Of a DNA stretch of 64,000 bases, positions 11,601-21,794 are shown piece by piece. The DNA comes from Isochrysis galbana (Eukaryota; Haptophyta; Isochrysidales; Isochrysidaceae). The notes below the pieces were generated by a model. It was not told where the DNA came from. It made no database searches and saw only the letters and a list, made by a program, of their open reading frames with translations. Position numbers and translations under genes: made by a program. Position 1 is the stretch's first letter; every line of letters begins with the position of its first letter. The DNA lies in the NCBI GenBank assembly GCA_018136815.1, contig CM030940.1, positions 18,701 through 82,700 of the forward strand, read 5' to 3'.

Positions 11601-14600
11601 GCAAGCCACGCCCGCTTCGCTTCTTCCTCGCTCACTCGGGCCGGCAGCGCCACGTCGGCAGAGCTAGGTGGCGTTTGCGCCGCCCCGGCCACGCGAGCAG
11701 CCGACTCGGCCGAGGTGGCAGCGGCCCCAACGGCAGCAGCCGCTGCACCCCACGTCGGAACGTCAAGGCGAGCGAGCCATCGGCGCTTCGCCTCCTCTTC
11801 ACGCGAGAGTAGCTCACACGCCTCGTCGATTCCCGAGTTGCAGTCGTCCGTCAGAGCAGCGATGTCGGCGGCCTCGTTGGCCACGTTCGCCATCGTGGTC
11901 GCCGCCTGCCGCCACGTTGGCGCGTCAAGCCGCGCAAGCCACTTCTGCTTCGCAATCTCTTCCGCAGACATCGTGGACGAGGCCCCGACCTCTGATGCGA
12001 TCGTCGAGACTGCCTGCGCCGCTTTGCCCCATGACGGGACGTCGAGGCGAGCAAGCCATGCGCGCTTCGCCTCTTCCTCGCGTGATAAGATTTCGCATGC
12101 TTCGTCGTCGCCCGTGTCGCACGCGGCAGTCAACGTTGCCATGTCGGCGGCGTCTTGGGCGACCTCAGAGACAGCGGACGCAGCTTTGCCCCAAGTGGGT
12201 TGGTCGAGGCGAGCAAGCCACGCCCGCTTGGCCTCCTCCTCGCTCATCCGCCGCGGCGGCGCTGCAGCGGCGGCGCCGGGTGCGCCTCGGCCCCATGTGG
12301 GCTGGTCAAGGCGAGCAAGCCACGCCCGCTTCGCTTCTTCCTCGCTCATTCGGGCCGGCAGCGCCAAGTCGGCAGAGCTAGGTGGCGTTTGCGCCGCCCC
12401 GGCCACGCGAGCAGCCGACTCGGCCGAGGTGGCAGCGGCCCCAACGGCAGCAGCCGCTGCACCCCACGTCGGAACGTCAAGGCGAGCGAGCCATCGGCGC
12501 TTCGCCTCCTCTTCACGCGAGAGTAGCTCACACGCCTCGTCGATTCCCGAGTTGCAGTCGTCCGTCAGAGCAGCGATGTCGGCGGCCTCGTTGGCCACGT
12601 TCGCCATCGTGGTCGCCGCCTGCCGCCACGTTGGCGCGTCAAGCCGCGCAAGCCACTTCTGCTTCGCAATCTCTTCCGCAGACATCGTGGACGAGGCCCC
12701 GACCTCTGATGCGATCGTCGAGACTGCCTGCGCCGCTTTGCCCCATGACGGGACGTCGAGGCGAGCAAGCCATGCGCGCTTCGCCTCTTCCTCGCGTGAT
12801 AAGATTTCGCATGCTTCGTCGTCGCCCGTGTCGCACGCGGCAGTCAACGTTGCCATGTCGGCGGCGTCTTGGGCGACCTCAGAGACAGCGGACGCAGCTT
12901 TGCCCCAAGTGGGTTGGTCGAGGCGAGCAAGCCACGCCCGCTTGGCCTCCTCCTCGCTCATCCGCCGCGGCGGCGCTGCAGCGGCGGCGCCGGGTGCGCC
13001 TCGGCCCCATGTGGGCTGGTCAAGGCGAGCAAGCCACGCCCGCTTCGCTTCTTCCTCGCTCATTCGGGCCGGCAGCGCCAAGTCGGCAGAGCTAGGTGGC
13101 GTTTGCGCCGCCCCGGCCACGCGAGCAGCCGACTCGGCCGAGGTGGCAGCGGCCCCAACGGCAGCAGCCGCTGCACCCCACGTCGGAACGTCAAGGCGAG
13201 CGAGCCATCGGCGCTTCGCCTCCTCTTCGCGCGAGAGTAGCTCACACGCCTCGTCGATTCCCGAGTTGCAGTCGTCCGTCAGAGCAGCGATGTCGGCGGC
13301 CTCGTTGGCCACGTTCGCCATCGTGGTCGCCGCCTGCCGCCACGTTGGCGCGTCAAGCCGCGCAAGCCACTTCTGCTTCGCAATCTCTTCCGCAGACATC
13401 GTGGACGAGGCCCCGACCTCTGATGCGATCGTCGAGACTGCCTGCGCCGCTTTGCCCCACGACGGGACGTCGAGCCGAGCAAGCCATGCGCGCTTCGCCT
13501 CTTCCTCGCGTGATAAGATTTCGCATGCTTCGTCGTCGCCCGTGTCGCACGCGGCAGTCAACGTTGCCATGTCGGCGGCGTCTTGGGCGACCTCAGAGAC
13601 AGCGGACGCAGCTTTGCCCCAAGTGGGTTGGTCGAGGCGAGCAAGCCACGCCCGTTTGGCCTCCTCCTCGCTCATCCGCCGCGGCGGCGCTGCAGCGGCG
13701 GCGCCGGGTGCGCCTCGGCCCCATGTGGGCTGGTCAAGGCGAGCAAGCCACGCCCGCTTCGCTTCTTCCTCGCTCATTCGGGCCGGCAGCGCCAAGTCGG
13801 CAGAGCTAGGTGGCGTTTGCGCCGCCCCGGCCACGCGAGCAGCCGACTCGGCCGAGGTGGCAGCGGCCCCAACGGCAGCAGCCGCTGCACCCCACGTCGG
13901 AACGTCAAGGCGAGCGAGCCATCGGCGCTTCGCCTCCTCTTCGCGCGAGAGTAGCTCACACGCCTCGTCGATTCCCGAGTTGCAGTCGTCCGTCAGAGCA
14001 GCGATGTCGGCGGCCTCGTTGGCCACGTTCGCCATCGTGGTCGCCGCCTGCCGCCACGTTGGCGCGTCAAGCCGCGCAAGCCACTTCTGCTTCGCAATCT
14101 CTTCCGCAGACATCGTGGACGAGGCCCCGACCTCTGATGCGATCGTCGAGACTGCCTGCGCCGCTTTGCCCCACGAGAGAACGTCGAGGCGAGCGAGCCA
14201 TGCGCGCTTCGCCTCTTCCTCGCGCGACAGAATGTCGCATGCCTCGTCCTCGCCCTTGTCGCAAGCATTTGTCAGAGTCGCCAAGTCGGCGGCGTCTTGG
14301 GCGACATCCAAGATGGCAGTTGCAGCTTTGCCCCAAGTGGGCTGGTCGAGGCGAGCGAGCCACGCCCGCTTGGCCTCCTCCTCGCTCATCCGGGATGGCG
14401 TTGGTGCCGCTATGGGAGGAGCGTTGGGCGATGGCGTGGTTGCGATTGCCGGCGCACCTCGGCCCCACGTAGGCTGGTCGTGGCGAGCAAGCCATGCCCT
14501 TTTCGCTTCCTCCTCGCTCATCTTTGGTGCGGGCTGCGGTGACGTCGAGGTTGGGTTAGCGATAGAAGTTGGTTGAACGCCGCTTTCTGAGGGCTCATCT

Positions 14601-16105
14601 TCGCGAGTGTGCCAGCGGATCCTAGCTTCCTCCGTCGTCCGTTGGTTGGAGGAGAGAGAAGACGGCAATGCTGGAGCCGAGTCGATTCGTTCATCTTTGA
14701 CTGGAGGTGGAAAGGGCGCCGCACCCCTTCCCCAGGAAGCTGGATCCAGTTGTGCAAGCCACCTTCTCTTGGCAGACTCGCGTTCTTGGATCCACATTCG
14801 CCTAGCACTTCGCCGCTGAGCCTCCTCCTCTTCCTCACCCATTGCCGGCCCAGCTGGTGGAGACCCTCCGATCGTGCCCGTCGCCGAGGGCATGCCCGCC
14901 CTGCTCTTGAGTGCTGTTGCCTTACTCCACTGTTGCCCCAACGATGCTGCTGACATGGACGGAGGTACACGCCGACCCCATGTGGCTTGGTTTTGTCGAG
15001 AGAGCCAAAGACGCTTAGCCTCCTCTTCTTTGGATGGGGCCGTAAGTGGCAGGGTTGCGGTTGAAAACGGCTGCATCTCACGCCCGCCGGCTTTCTCTGG
15101 GCGCGCCATTGCGAGCTGCCGCTCCTTGGAAAGCACGTCCTCCGCCATCACGTCGACGTGCTCCTTCACTATTTCCAACTTTGCCTTGGCGTCGGCTGCG
15201 TCTACCTGCGCAGCCTTGAGTGCAGCAACATAATCGGTATTCGCCCGAGCCACGCGGCCATCTGCATCGAGCTTAGCTGAAGCGCTTTCACTCTTCAGGT
15301 TGCTAATCTGGATGTTTGCTGCGATAAGTGCGCCACCCTCAGCCAGTGCAGCGACGGCGAGGGCACCCCCGATGACGGTGTTGCCGTCAACGCTGCTGTA
15401 CGAGGGCATGGAAACCAAGTTGAAGATGGGGTCCAGGTCCACGGGCAGTTGGAATGGCTCAGATTGCTGCGCCTCTGAGAGGAGTGCTTCTGCTTCCACA
15501 GCGCGTGCTTCGGCTGCCTCAACTCTAGCAATCAGCTCTCGTTCCTGAGGTGAAGGCCCCGAGGGTGGGGGAGGATCTTGCTCCTTCGCTGCAGTTGCCC
15601 GCTTCTCCATGGCCTCCCTCAACTGCTGCTTCTCCCTCTCTTCCGCTTGCTGCAACTCCTTCTCCATCTCCGCACGGCTAGCCTGTAGCTGCGCGAGCTG
15701 TTCCTCCGCCCGAGCGATCTCGGCCTCAGCCGCCGACGTGCGTTCCCCTAGTGCTTGCAGCGTCGCCTCCTTCTGCGCGACTTTCATCTCAGCTGCCTTG
15801 AGACCCTCTTGCACTTCTGCCGGGAGCTTCTCCAGCGCGTCAGGTCCTCGTGCCGGCTCGCCGAAGCGATTGCCCGCGAGTGCTCCCAGTGCACCGGCTG
15901 CTATTCCCGTCAGTATCGCCCTGCGGTTGGCGCCAGCATTCGCAGCCGTCTCCAGCGCGGCAATCTCGTCCATCAGCCGGTCCCTGCTGGACTGCTGCTG
16001 CATGCGTGCGATGGCGGTACGCTGCGCAGCCTTTCCCCGGTGGAGCGTGCTCTCGGGCCAGTGCAGCGCCGGCGCGAGCAACACCCCTAGTAGAGGGAGC
16101 ATCAT
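8601..16105 (-). CDS. Giant WLARLD-repeat protein with signal peptide and Tat-like segment, N-terminal part
   Basis: About 2,500 intronless residues. I place the start at 16105 because the hydrophobic stretch MMLPLLGVLLAPALHW begins there; an in-frame ATG at 16168 would bury it. Next come a basic transit-like stretch and NRRAILTGIAAGALGALAG, a twin-arginine plus hydrophobic segment of Tat form, which suggests routing to the thylakoid lumen of a complex plastid. Residues ~75-220 are a Glu/Ala coiled coil. A second hydrophobic segment lies near residue 255 (IGGALAVAALAEGGALI). The rest is about 45 modules of consensus SEEEAKRAWLARLDQPTWG. Many are preceded by C-x7-C motifs such as CDTGDDEAC and CNSGIDEAC. 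The paired cysteines next to a charged helix and a conserved Trp recall the general layout of redox-switch proteins such as CP12, but this is analogy only. It continues across the gap into 4822-8500. Function unknown. Confidence 0.85.
10020..14175 (-). repeat. 714-bp coding tandem array, about six near-identical units
   Basis: Landmarks recur at 714-bp spacing (for example 10239, 10953, 11664, 12378, 13092, 13806); one interval is 711 bp. Each unit encodes 238 residues: five WLARLD modules, two C-x7-C motifs and a Pro/Ala linker. Units differ at only scattered bases, while modules outside the array are well diverged. This indicates recent expansion or gene conversion. The period is a multiple of three, so copy-number change keeps the frame. 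Confidence 0.93.
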
Positions 16106-16202
16106 GTCAGAGAAAGAAAGAGAGGCTCTCCCCCCTCGCGACTCTGCCCGTCCCCCGCTTGCACGCACTCAGGTGGACGGCGACGAGGGTAGTGCGAGAG
16201 AG

Positions 16203-16209
16203 AGAGGGG

Positions 16210-16293
<84 letters not shown>
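16203..16293. repeat. (GA)n microsatellite upstream of the giant repeat gene
   Basis: A nearly pure GA dinucleotide run about 100 bp upstream of the minus-strand start at 16105; on the coding strand it reads CT. It may lie in the 5' UTR or core promoter. Similar tracts precede most genes in the window. Confidence 0.9.
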
Positions 16294-17070
16294 GGTGATG
16301 GGGCGACGTCTGTCTGGGCCCACCAACGACCCCCGTTTTCCTCCTCTTTCTTCCCTCGAGGGCGCGAAAGGCAAGGCGAGAGGGGACAGCGGGCTCGCGC
16401 GGGGGGGGGCTGTGTCGCACTGGGTGGATAGAGCGCGCGCGGGGTGGGGGGGGGGGGGGGAGGGGGGGGGGAGTCCCTCCGCCGCGGGGGGCGGGGGGGG
16501 AGGGGGCGGGGGCCGCGGGGGGAAAGGGCGGGACCCCCCTCATCAGCGCAATCAGCGTCATCAGGCGAGCCGCCCGCGCGCCTGACGGAGCAGCTGATGG
16601 GAGATCGGACGAGCTCGCGCGAGCAACCTTCCCTTTCCCCCCGCCCCCCCGCCCCCCCCCCCTTCCCCCCTTCCCCCCCCCGCGGCTTGCCCCCCCCCCG
16701 CCCTCATCGCGCCCCCCCCCTCCCCCCCAGGCAACCTCCGCCGCCCCCGGTTCCCGCCCAAACCCCCTCCAGCCAGCCAGGCAAGCAACCTTACCTCTCT
16801 GTGGGGTTTGAACTCCTGACTCCGGGGGTTAGCCAACTCCCCCGGCGCGTGCCTATGCACGTCGTGGCCTAGTCTCCCGAGCCGCCGGCCTAGTCTCCCG
16901 AGCCGCTCTGCGTATGGCCCAGGCGAGCCGGCGCCGGCCAGAGGCACCACCGGCGCCCACTCGGCCGCCATGGCGTCGCACTCGCCCGCCGTCGAGTCAC
17001 CGGACCCGACGCGCGTGTCAGCGCGCAATGCGCAATGCGCAGCGCTGACGAAAACCCTAGCCCTAGCTAT
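16294..17070. other. G/C-homopolymer-rich intergenic stretch with G-quadruplex potential
   Basis: Dense G runs at 16441-16525 are followed by dense C runs at 16628-16740, so opposite strands carry quadruplex-forming potential about 150 bp apart. A 20-21-bp direct repeat (GCCTAGTCTCCCGAGCCG core) occurs twice at 16867-16905. Minus-strand 16790-16870 contains a B-box-like AGTTCAAACCC next to a 7-bp hairpin, which may be a decayed tRNA-related SINE head. An 8-bp inverted repeat flanks 17016-17048. No gene is supported here. Confidence 0.5.
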
Positions 17071-17232
17071 GAAAAACAGCGGTTGATAGGTCTTGAAAAA
17101 CAGAAAAACAGTGGTTGAGGTCTAGAAAAACCGTAAAAGCAGCTGTTTTTGTTTTTGGGAATGCAAAAAAAACAGCAAAAAACAGTGCGAAAAACAGTAT
17201 AACAGTGGGGCCGTGGGACCAAATACAGTAGG
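17071..17232. repeat. Cluster of AAAAACAG / AACAGTG words
   Basis: At least six copies of AAAAACAG or close variants lie within 140 bp, ending with AAATACAGT just before the small acidic ORF at 17341. A comparable AAATACAGT cluster precedes the related ORFs at 39.2 kb. This could be a subterminal binding-site array of a transposon or a promoter element. Confidence 0.6.
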
Positions 17233-17340
17233 GGGGCCTCCCCCCCCCGCGCGAAACGCGGAACGCCTCTCCCTTTCTCTCGCGAGTCGCGAGAGTGGCT
17301 CGCGGCGTCGTCGTGCTCCCCTCCCCCCCATTCCCCACCC

Positions 17341-17601
17341 ATGGCCAACCGCCCAGTCTTCAACCCCAACCCCACCCGGTCATCGCGATCAGCGAGCCGG
17401 GTGGTGGACAGTGACAGCGACAGCGAGACAGCGAGAGCGGCGGTGCGGTGCTCGCCGCGGCTGGGGCTGGGTGCTGGGTGGTCTCCAGATGTAGCGAAGT
17501 GGGATAGCGACGAGGACACGGATGCCGAGGATGATTGGATGGCGGACGAGGCGGTAGACCCAAGCGCTGATATGATAAAGCAGTTAATTGCCTCTGATTG
17601 A
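17341..17601 (+). CDS. Small acidic protein, NPNP...SRS / SDED type
   Basis: An 86-residue ORF beginning MANRPVFNPNPTRSSRSAS, with an acidic centre (KWDSDEDTDAEDDW) and ending LIASD. The same plan recurs at 39222-39960: an NPNPNRASRS start and a PDVVPWESDEDSDESD segment. Both loci are preceded by AAATACAGT words and a CTCGCGA/TCGCGAG-rich leader. Two loci with shared flanks and a shared short product suggest either a small gene family or the remains of a transposase N-terminal region, which is often acidic in this way. No known domain is recognisable. Confidence 0.5.
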   Translation: MANRPVFNPNPTRSSRSASRVVDSDSDSETARAAVRCSPRLGLGAGWSPDVAKWDSDEDTDAEDDWMADEAVDPSADMIKQLIASD

Positions 17602-17771
17602 TGCGTGTAAACTTGTGAACACAATATCAATACCGTAAGCGTAGTATAGTAGGTAGGAGTAGAGAGTAGAGTGTAGCATCCGCGATCGACCTTTTTGTTT
17701 TAGAAGTTGTCTGGCCGTTTCTATGTCCCCTCCTTGTAGGCTAGCCACGAGTCACTGAGAGTCACCGTCGC

Positions 17772-17895
17772 AGGATCCTACATTCGCCCTCTTTGCCCTC
17801 GCCTCCTTAGTCGCCTCCCTTGTCGCCTGCTTGAGGATCCTACATTCGCCCTCTTTGCCCTCGCCTCCTTTGTCGCCTCCCTTGTCGCCTGCTTG
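17772..17895. repeat. 62-bp direct tandem duplication
   Basis: Two abutting copies, 17772-17833 and 17834-17895, each starting AGGATCCTACATTCGCCCTC and ending GTCGCCTGCTTG. They differ at one base (TTAGTCG versus TTTGTCG). The unit is built from GTCGCCTSC-type submotifs. Confidence 0.9.
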
Positions 17896-18557
17896 CCCCT
17901 CACCTGGCTTACCTCCTTGCGTGCTCCTCGCGTTTTTAGGCTAAGTCGCGCGTTCAGGTATCGCCGGTGCAAGGAACCGCCCCCTTGTGCCTTGTGTGAC
18001 CCCTGATTTTCCCCCTCAGGTGTTGGCCGTTGGATTATATCGTGGCGCTCTTTTACTTCGGTCTTCATCAACTCACTTAAGGGTTTTCGAAAGATTCCTT
18101 CCTTATTCTTGTGCGTAACTGTCGCCCCCGTCGGATCGTCCGTCGCCCCATCGCTCTCTTGTCGGCATTCTCTTCCTAGTTCGGTCTGTCAGCAGGTTCC
18201 TGTGCCTGTGCGTCCCGTGATAAGGATACGTAAGTACGTAAGTGTGGAGAGTGTTGACGTGAGTGTGGTGTCATCTCGTCGGTCCATCGGACTCTAGCCG
18301 TCTGTCGTCTGTCGTTCTCCGTTCGTCGCTCTCGTTATCGTTCTCGTTCCCATTCTCGTCCCTCGTTCTCAACACTACCTCAATACCAAACCTCTCCACT
18401 CCCACTCCCTCAGCCCCAGCCTATCAATCCCGAACCGCCCAATCATGTCCGCTGCTATACTCGCGGTACTATGTACTTTCGTGTATCACGTGAATAATCA
18501 TAGATAGATACATAAGTCATAAGTGCGCGACGAACCATCAGAACCATTTACGCATGT

Positions 18558-18655
18558 CTAATGGACATTTTGGGGGACATTTGGGTGCAAAATTTTGATG
18601 TCTCGAGACATTTTTTTCGGACGATTTGGGCACAAAAAACGGGACATTACCGCCT
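18558..18655. repeat. GGACAT-word block
   Basis: GGACAT/GACAT occurs five times in under 100 bp, in both orientations around GATGTC, interleaved with TTTGGG and CAAAA. The block ends in GCCTACCCCTA, a phrase that also ends the GGATAT block near 47085. This suggests related mosaic elements with different core words. Confidence 0.5.
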
Positions 18656-19189
18656 ACCCCTACCGCCGAACGGCTATCTCGGAAGCCGGAGTCGACACTT
18701 GACCCGGGCTCATGGAAACAGATTTGCCCCGGAGATAGTCGCGACCCGACTCTCCGAAATTCGTGTACGTCTACAAGTTCTTCTATTACTCCATTACTCC
18801 GCACGCTATTAGGATATTGGGGGCCGATTCTCCATTCTCGCTCGCTGGCCCTCTAGGAATCTATTTCTACGGATACTATGCTGTCATCGGTTTCTTCTAA
18901 CTCTAACTCTCCTAGGTCTTTCGACGGCCAAAAATCTGCCCAAATATGTAGAAAAATCTTTAAATATTCTGGCCTGGGCCTGGGCCTAACGCCCCTTAGA
19001 GGGGGCCTTTGCCTTTGACCCCCGCCGAAAAACGGTGGCCACAAAGGAGGGAGTTTGAAACACGGTGAAAACGGTGAAAAACACGTTTTTGACCTCCGAA
19101 AAGAGAAAAGAAACACTGTACACTATTCCTGTGTCTCATAAGCTAGGACGACAGGCCAGGACGCGCGAGGCAGGCGAGCCTGCCACTCT

Positions 19190-19359
19190 GCCACTGAGAG
19201 AGTGGGTCAGCAGGGCAGTGGGCTCCTAGCAAGCCATCAGGCGTGCCAGGAGCATGGGTGGTTCCTCCCCCATGGCAGCATGGCAGGGGAGGAATGGGAG
19301 TGGAGAGAGGGGGGGCTCGTGCCCCCCCATGGGCGACGAACTAAGTATAAACTTAGTTG
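19190..19359 (-). mobile_element. 5' terminus of a retroelement sharing the AACTAAG palindrome
   Basis: About 150 bp matches 44320-44459, including three nested GC-rich hairpins. It ends, on the minus strand, at the palindrome AACTAAGTTTATACTTAGTT. At 44459 this end is bounded by a target-site duplication. The 3' end of this copy was not found, so it may be rearranged. Confidence 0.65.
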
Positions 19360-19931
19360 CAAAAGGACATCGGATATGTGCTGATATGTGCTTCCCATCA
19401 CTATACTCTATACTAGCCTTGGCTGAAAGTTTTGTGGCCTCTAGAGCTCGTTGAAATTTTGACCCTTTTTTGTGTATGACCGCCCTAGAGAAGTGAGAAG
19501 CTCTAGCCTCTAGCCTCTAGTCGCAGTGTCGCAGTTGGATTTTTTTATCGTGTCCAGGTTCTGGGTTGAGGTGTAGAGTTTCGTCAGCAAGCCTGCCGGC
19601 CGGGAAGGGGGGAGCGGACATGGACATTTCCCCGAGACTTCGCCTTCCCCTCTCGGGTGGGAAGGCGAGAAGCAGAAGTTGTCTAGTAAAGGACGAATCA
19701 TACTGTTTACCCTAGAAAGCACAACAGAACAGTTTGTTCTGCGCTCTCTAGATCTCGATATAATCTCCTCTTCTATGTAATGCTGAGCCCATGGGCCATC
19801 AACCTGGTGCCTTGGGGAGGGGGAGGGGGGGGGAGAGGGAAAGAAACTGAGTTGGTAAGAGAGAGAAATTCACCTGGTGGCGCCCTCATTGCGTGGGGCT
19901 GAGCGGCGGAGGGGGCGGGGGGGGGGGGGGG

Positions 19932-20430
19932 GGGCGAGAGAGAGAAGAGAGAAGAGAGAAGAGAGAAGAGAGAAGAGAGAAGAGAGAAGAGAGAAGAGAG
20001 AAGAGAGAAGAGAGAAGAGAGAAGAGAGAAGAGAGAAGAGAGAAGAGAGAAGAGAGAAGAGAGAAGAGAGAAGAGAGAAGAGAGAAGAGAGAAGAGAGAA
20101 GAGAGAAGAGAGAAGAGAGAAGAGAGAAGAGAGAAGAGAGAAGAGAGAAGAGAGAAGAGAGAAGAGAGAAGAGAGAAGAGAGAAGAGAGAAGAGAGAATA
20201 AGAGAGAAGAGAGAAGAGAGAAGAGAGATAGGAAAGAGAGAGAGAGGGAGAGCGAGAGAGAGGGAGAGAGAGAGAGAGAGAGAGAGTACAACAGAGAGAG
20301 AGAGAGAGTGAGGCAGAGGAGGGTGAGAAGAGAGAGGGCGAGGAGAGAGAGAGGGAGAAGGGGGGGCACAAGGGGTAAAGAGAAAGAGAGGAAAGGAGAG
20401 AGAGGGGGACGAGAGAGAGAGAGAGAGACC
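19932..20430. repeat. Heptameric (AGAGAAG)n satellite grading into GA repeats
   Basis: From 19932 to about 20229 the sequence repeats with period 7 (AGAGAAG), then passes into imperfect GA repeats up to 10 bp before the ATG at 20440. It would form a purine-only 5' leader or promoter for the PDZ gene. Confidence 0.9.
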
Positions 20431-20439
20431 GCGCGCGCG

Positions 20440-21794
20440 ATGTCCCCTCTGCTTCTCCTTCTTCTTCCCTCCTCTCTGGTGCCAAGTGCTCGTCTGCGTG
20501 CAGTTCCGTCTCGTTCCGGGGGGGCACCGATCGCCACCCTCTTCGACGGCGTAAAGGACGCCTTCGGCGGCGGCGACAAGCCCATCGTGGCTGCTGACCG
20601 TGTGACGCCCTTCGACAGATGGCTGGGGCTCGACAAGGGGCTCGAGGCAGAAGCAGAGGCGGGAGAGGCGGTGCGATCAGATCCCGCGCTCTATCCTGCT
20701 CCGCCTCCCACTCCTCCCCTCCTGTACATGCACACCTTTCATCTGGCCCAACCGTTCACACACCCCTCCCATGCTCGACTCGCTTCTTCTCCTTTGCCCC
20801 CCCCTCCCCCCACCTGACCCTCTCTGATCTCCTCTCCTGCTCACCTACGTTGGAATTGAAACACCGAGCACAGCCCAGAGAGGGTCTCCTAGACGCGTTC
20901 CTATCCATCCGCCCAACACACCACGCCTCTCTATATCTGCTCTGCTCTCTCTTGCCAGTGTTTGGCTTCTCCGCTTCCATCCCTCTGCTCGGTCTCCTCT
21001 TTCTCCTCTCCCTCGCGCCCTTGTCTCAAGAAGGGGATCCAGACTGAGGGCGAGGCGGCAGAGGCAGCGCGCTAGACGCGCCTTCCCGCTTCCAACCCCC
21101 TTTGGCTCGACCCCTTCTCTGCCCTACTTTTCGGAACACACGCCCTGCTCTTCTTCCCTCGATTTGCTCTCCTCTCTCGCTCCTCCTCATGCCTAGTGAA
21201 GTGGCTCGGGCGGAGGGTAAGGTAGAAAGGAGACGTGCTAGCACAAGCCACATCTCTCCACCCGGTTCTGCATGGGTGTGCTGGTTTTCTATTCCCTCTT
21301 TCTCGACCCCAACGTGTGTAGAGTCGGAATGCGAGTAGGGCAAGGGAGCCCTCCCTCTCGCTAGTCAACGAGGGTCCAATCCACGAGGGTCCCACACACC
21401 AGCAACAAACACCTACCCTCCTTGGTCCTGCTCACAGGGGCAGTCGGTCACATATGTTGACCCTTCCGATGTGAAGAACTATCTCACCATCGAGCTCTCC
21501 AAGCCGATGGGTATCGCGTTCGTCGAGAACGAGGGGGAGTGCGGAGGAATCTACGTGGACGATCTACTGCCTGACGGATCCGCAGCGTCGGCCACGCCAG
21601 CACTCGCACGACGCGACCAGCTGGTGGCAGTTGACTCGCAGCTTGTCCTTGGGCAGGACTTTGACACTGCGCTTGGAGCCATTCAGAACTCGGGTGGCCA
21701 AACGACAAAGCTTGTCTTCTTCCGTGGGCCGACATCCTTCCTCTACGGCCCCACCAAAGCGTCGGCTGAGTGGTACCAGGAGAACTTGCTCTAA
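20440..21794 (+). CDS. PDZ-domain protein, predicted plastid-targeted
   Basis: Two exons, 20440-20670 and 21438-21794, with a 767-bp phase-0 intron; 195 residues. The start MSPLLLLLLPSSLVPSA is a strong signal peptide followed by a basic Ser/Arg stretch, as in bipartite targeting to complex plastids. A conserved-looking FDRWLGLDKGL motif follows. Exon 2 encodes one PDZ fold: YLTIELSKPMGIAF as the carboxylate-binding strand, GGIYVDDLLPDGSA, and a DQLVAVDSQLV strand. It ends FFRGPTSFLYGPT. The family of small plastid PDZ proteins in algae has this layout; partners are unknown, and a scaffold or peptide-binding role is inferred. The start was chosen because it immediately follows the purine satellite and gives the signal peptide. 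Confidence 0.85.

Larger units (their letters stand above)
17602..19931. other. Repeat-rich intergenic region
   Basis: No gene is supported. It contains a 58-bp inverted match to 4123-4180 (17676-17733), a 62-bp tandem pair (17772-17895), a CT-rich leader-like stretch (18100-18450) resembling the leader of the retroelement at 54202, a GGACAT block (18558-18655), an AACAC/CACTGTTTTT-type block (19045-19125) related to 26200-26265, and a 5'-end copy of a retroelement (19190-19359). Confidence 0.5.

Noticed and set aside
10020-14175. Sel1-like repeat protein
   Set aside because: The CDxGxxxAC phrase is reminiscent of Sel1 repeats, but the following helix lacks the LG-x-LY pattern and the period does not fit 36 residues.
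9264-14576. A 1,770-codon open frame on the plus strand, rich in RRASHARFASSS
   Set aside because: It is the exact antisense of the giant repeat gene in codon register. GC-rich coding that avoids TTA, CTA and TCA codons leaves this frame open, and the 714-bp repetition multiplies the effect. The minus-strand reading has targeting signals and conserved modules; this one is low complexity.
16790-16870. tRNA gene on the minus strand
   Set aside because: A B-box-like AGTTCAAACCC is present, but the acceptor, anticodon and T stems do not form a cloverleaf. At best a tRNA-derived repeat.
19773-20636. Minus-strand frames encoding poly-LFSLLSS
   Set aside because: Generated by the heptameric purine satellite; the period of 7 keeps all frames open.
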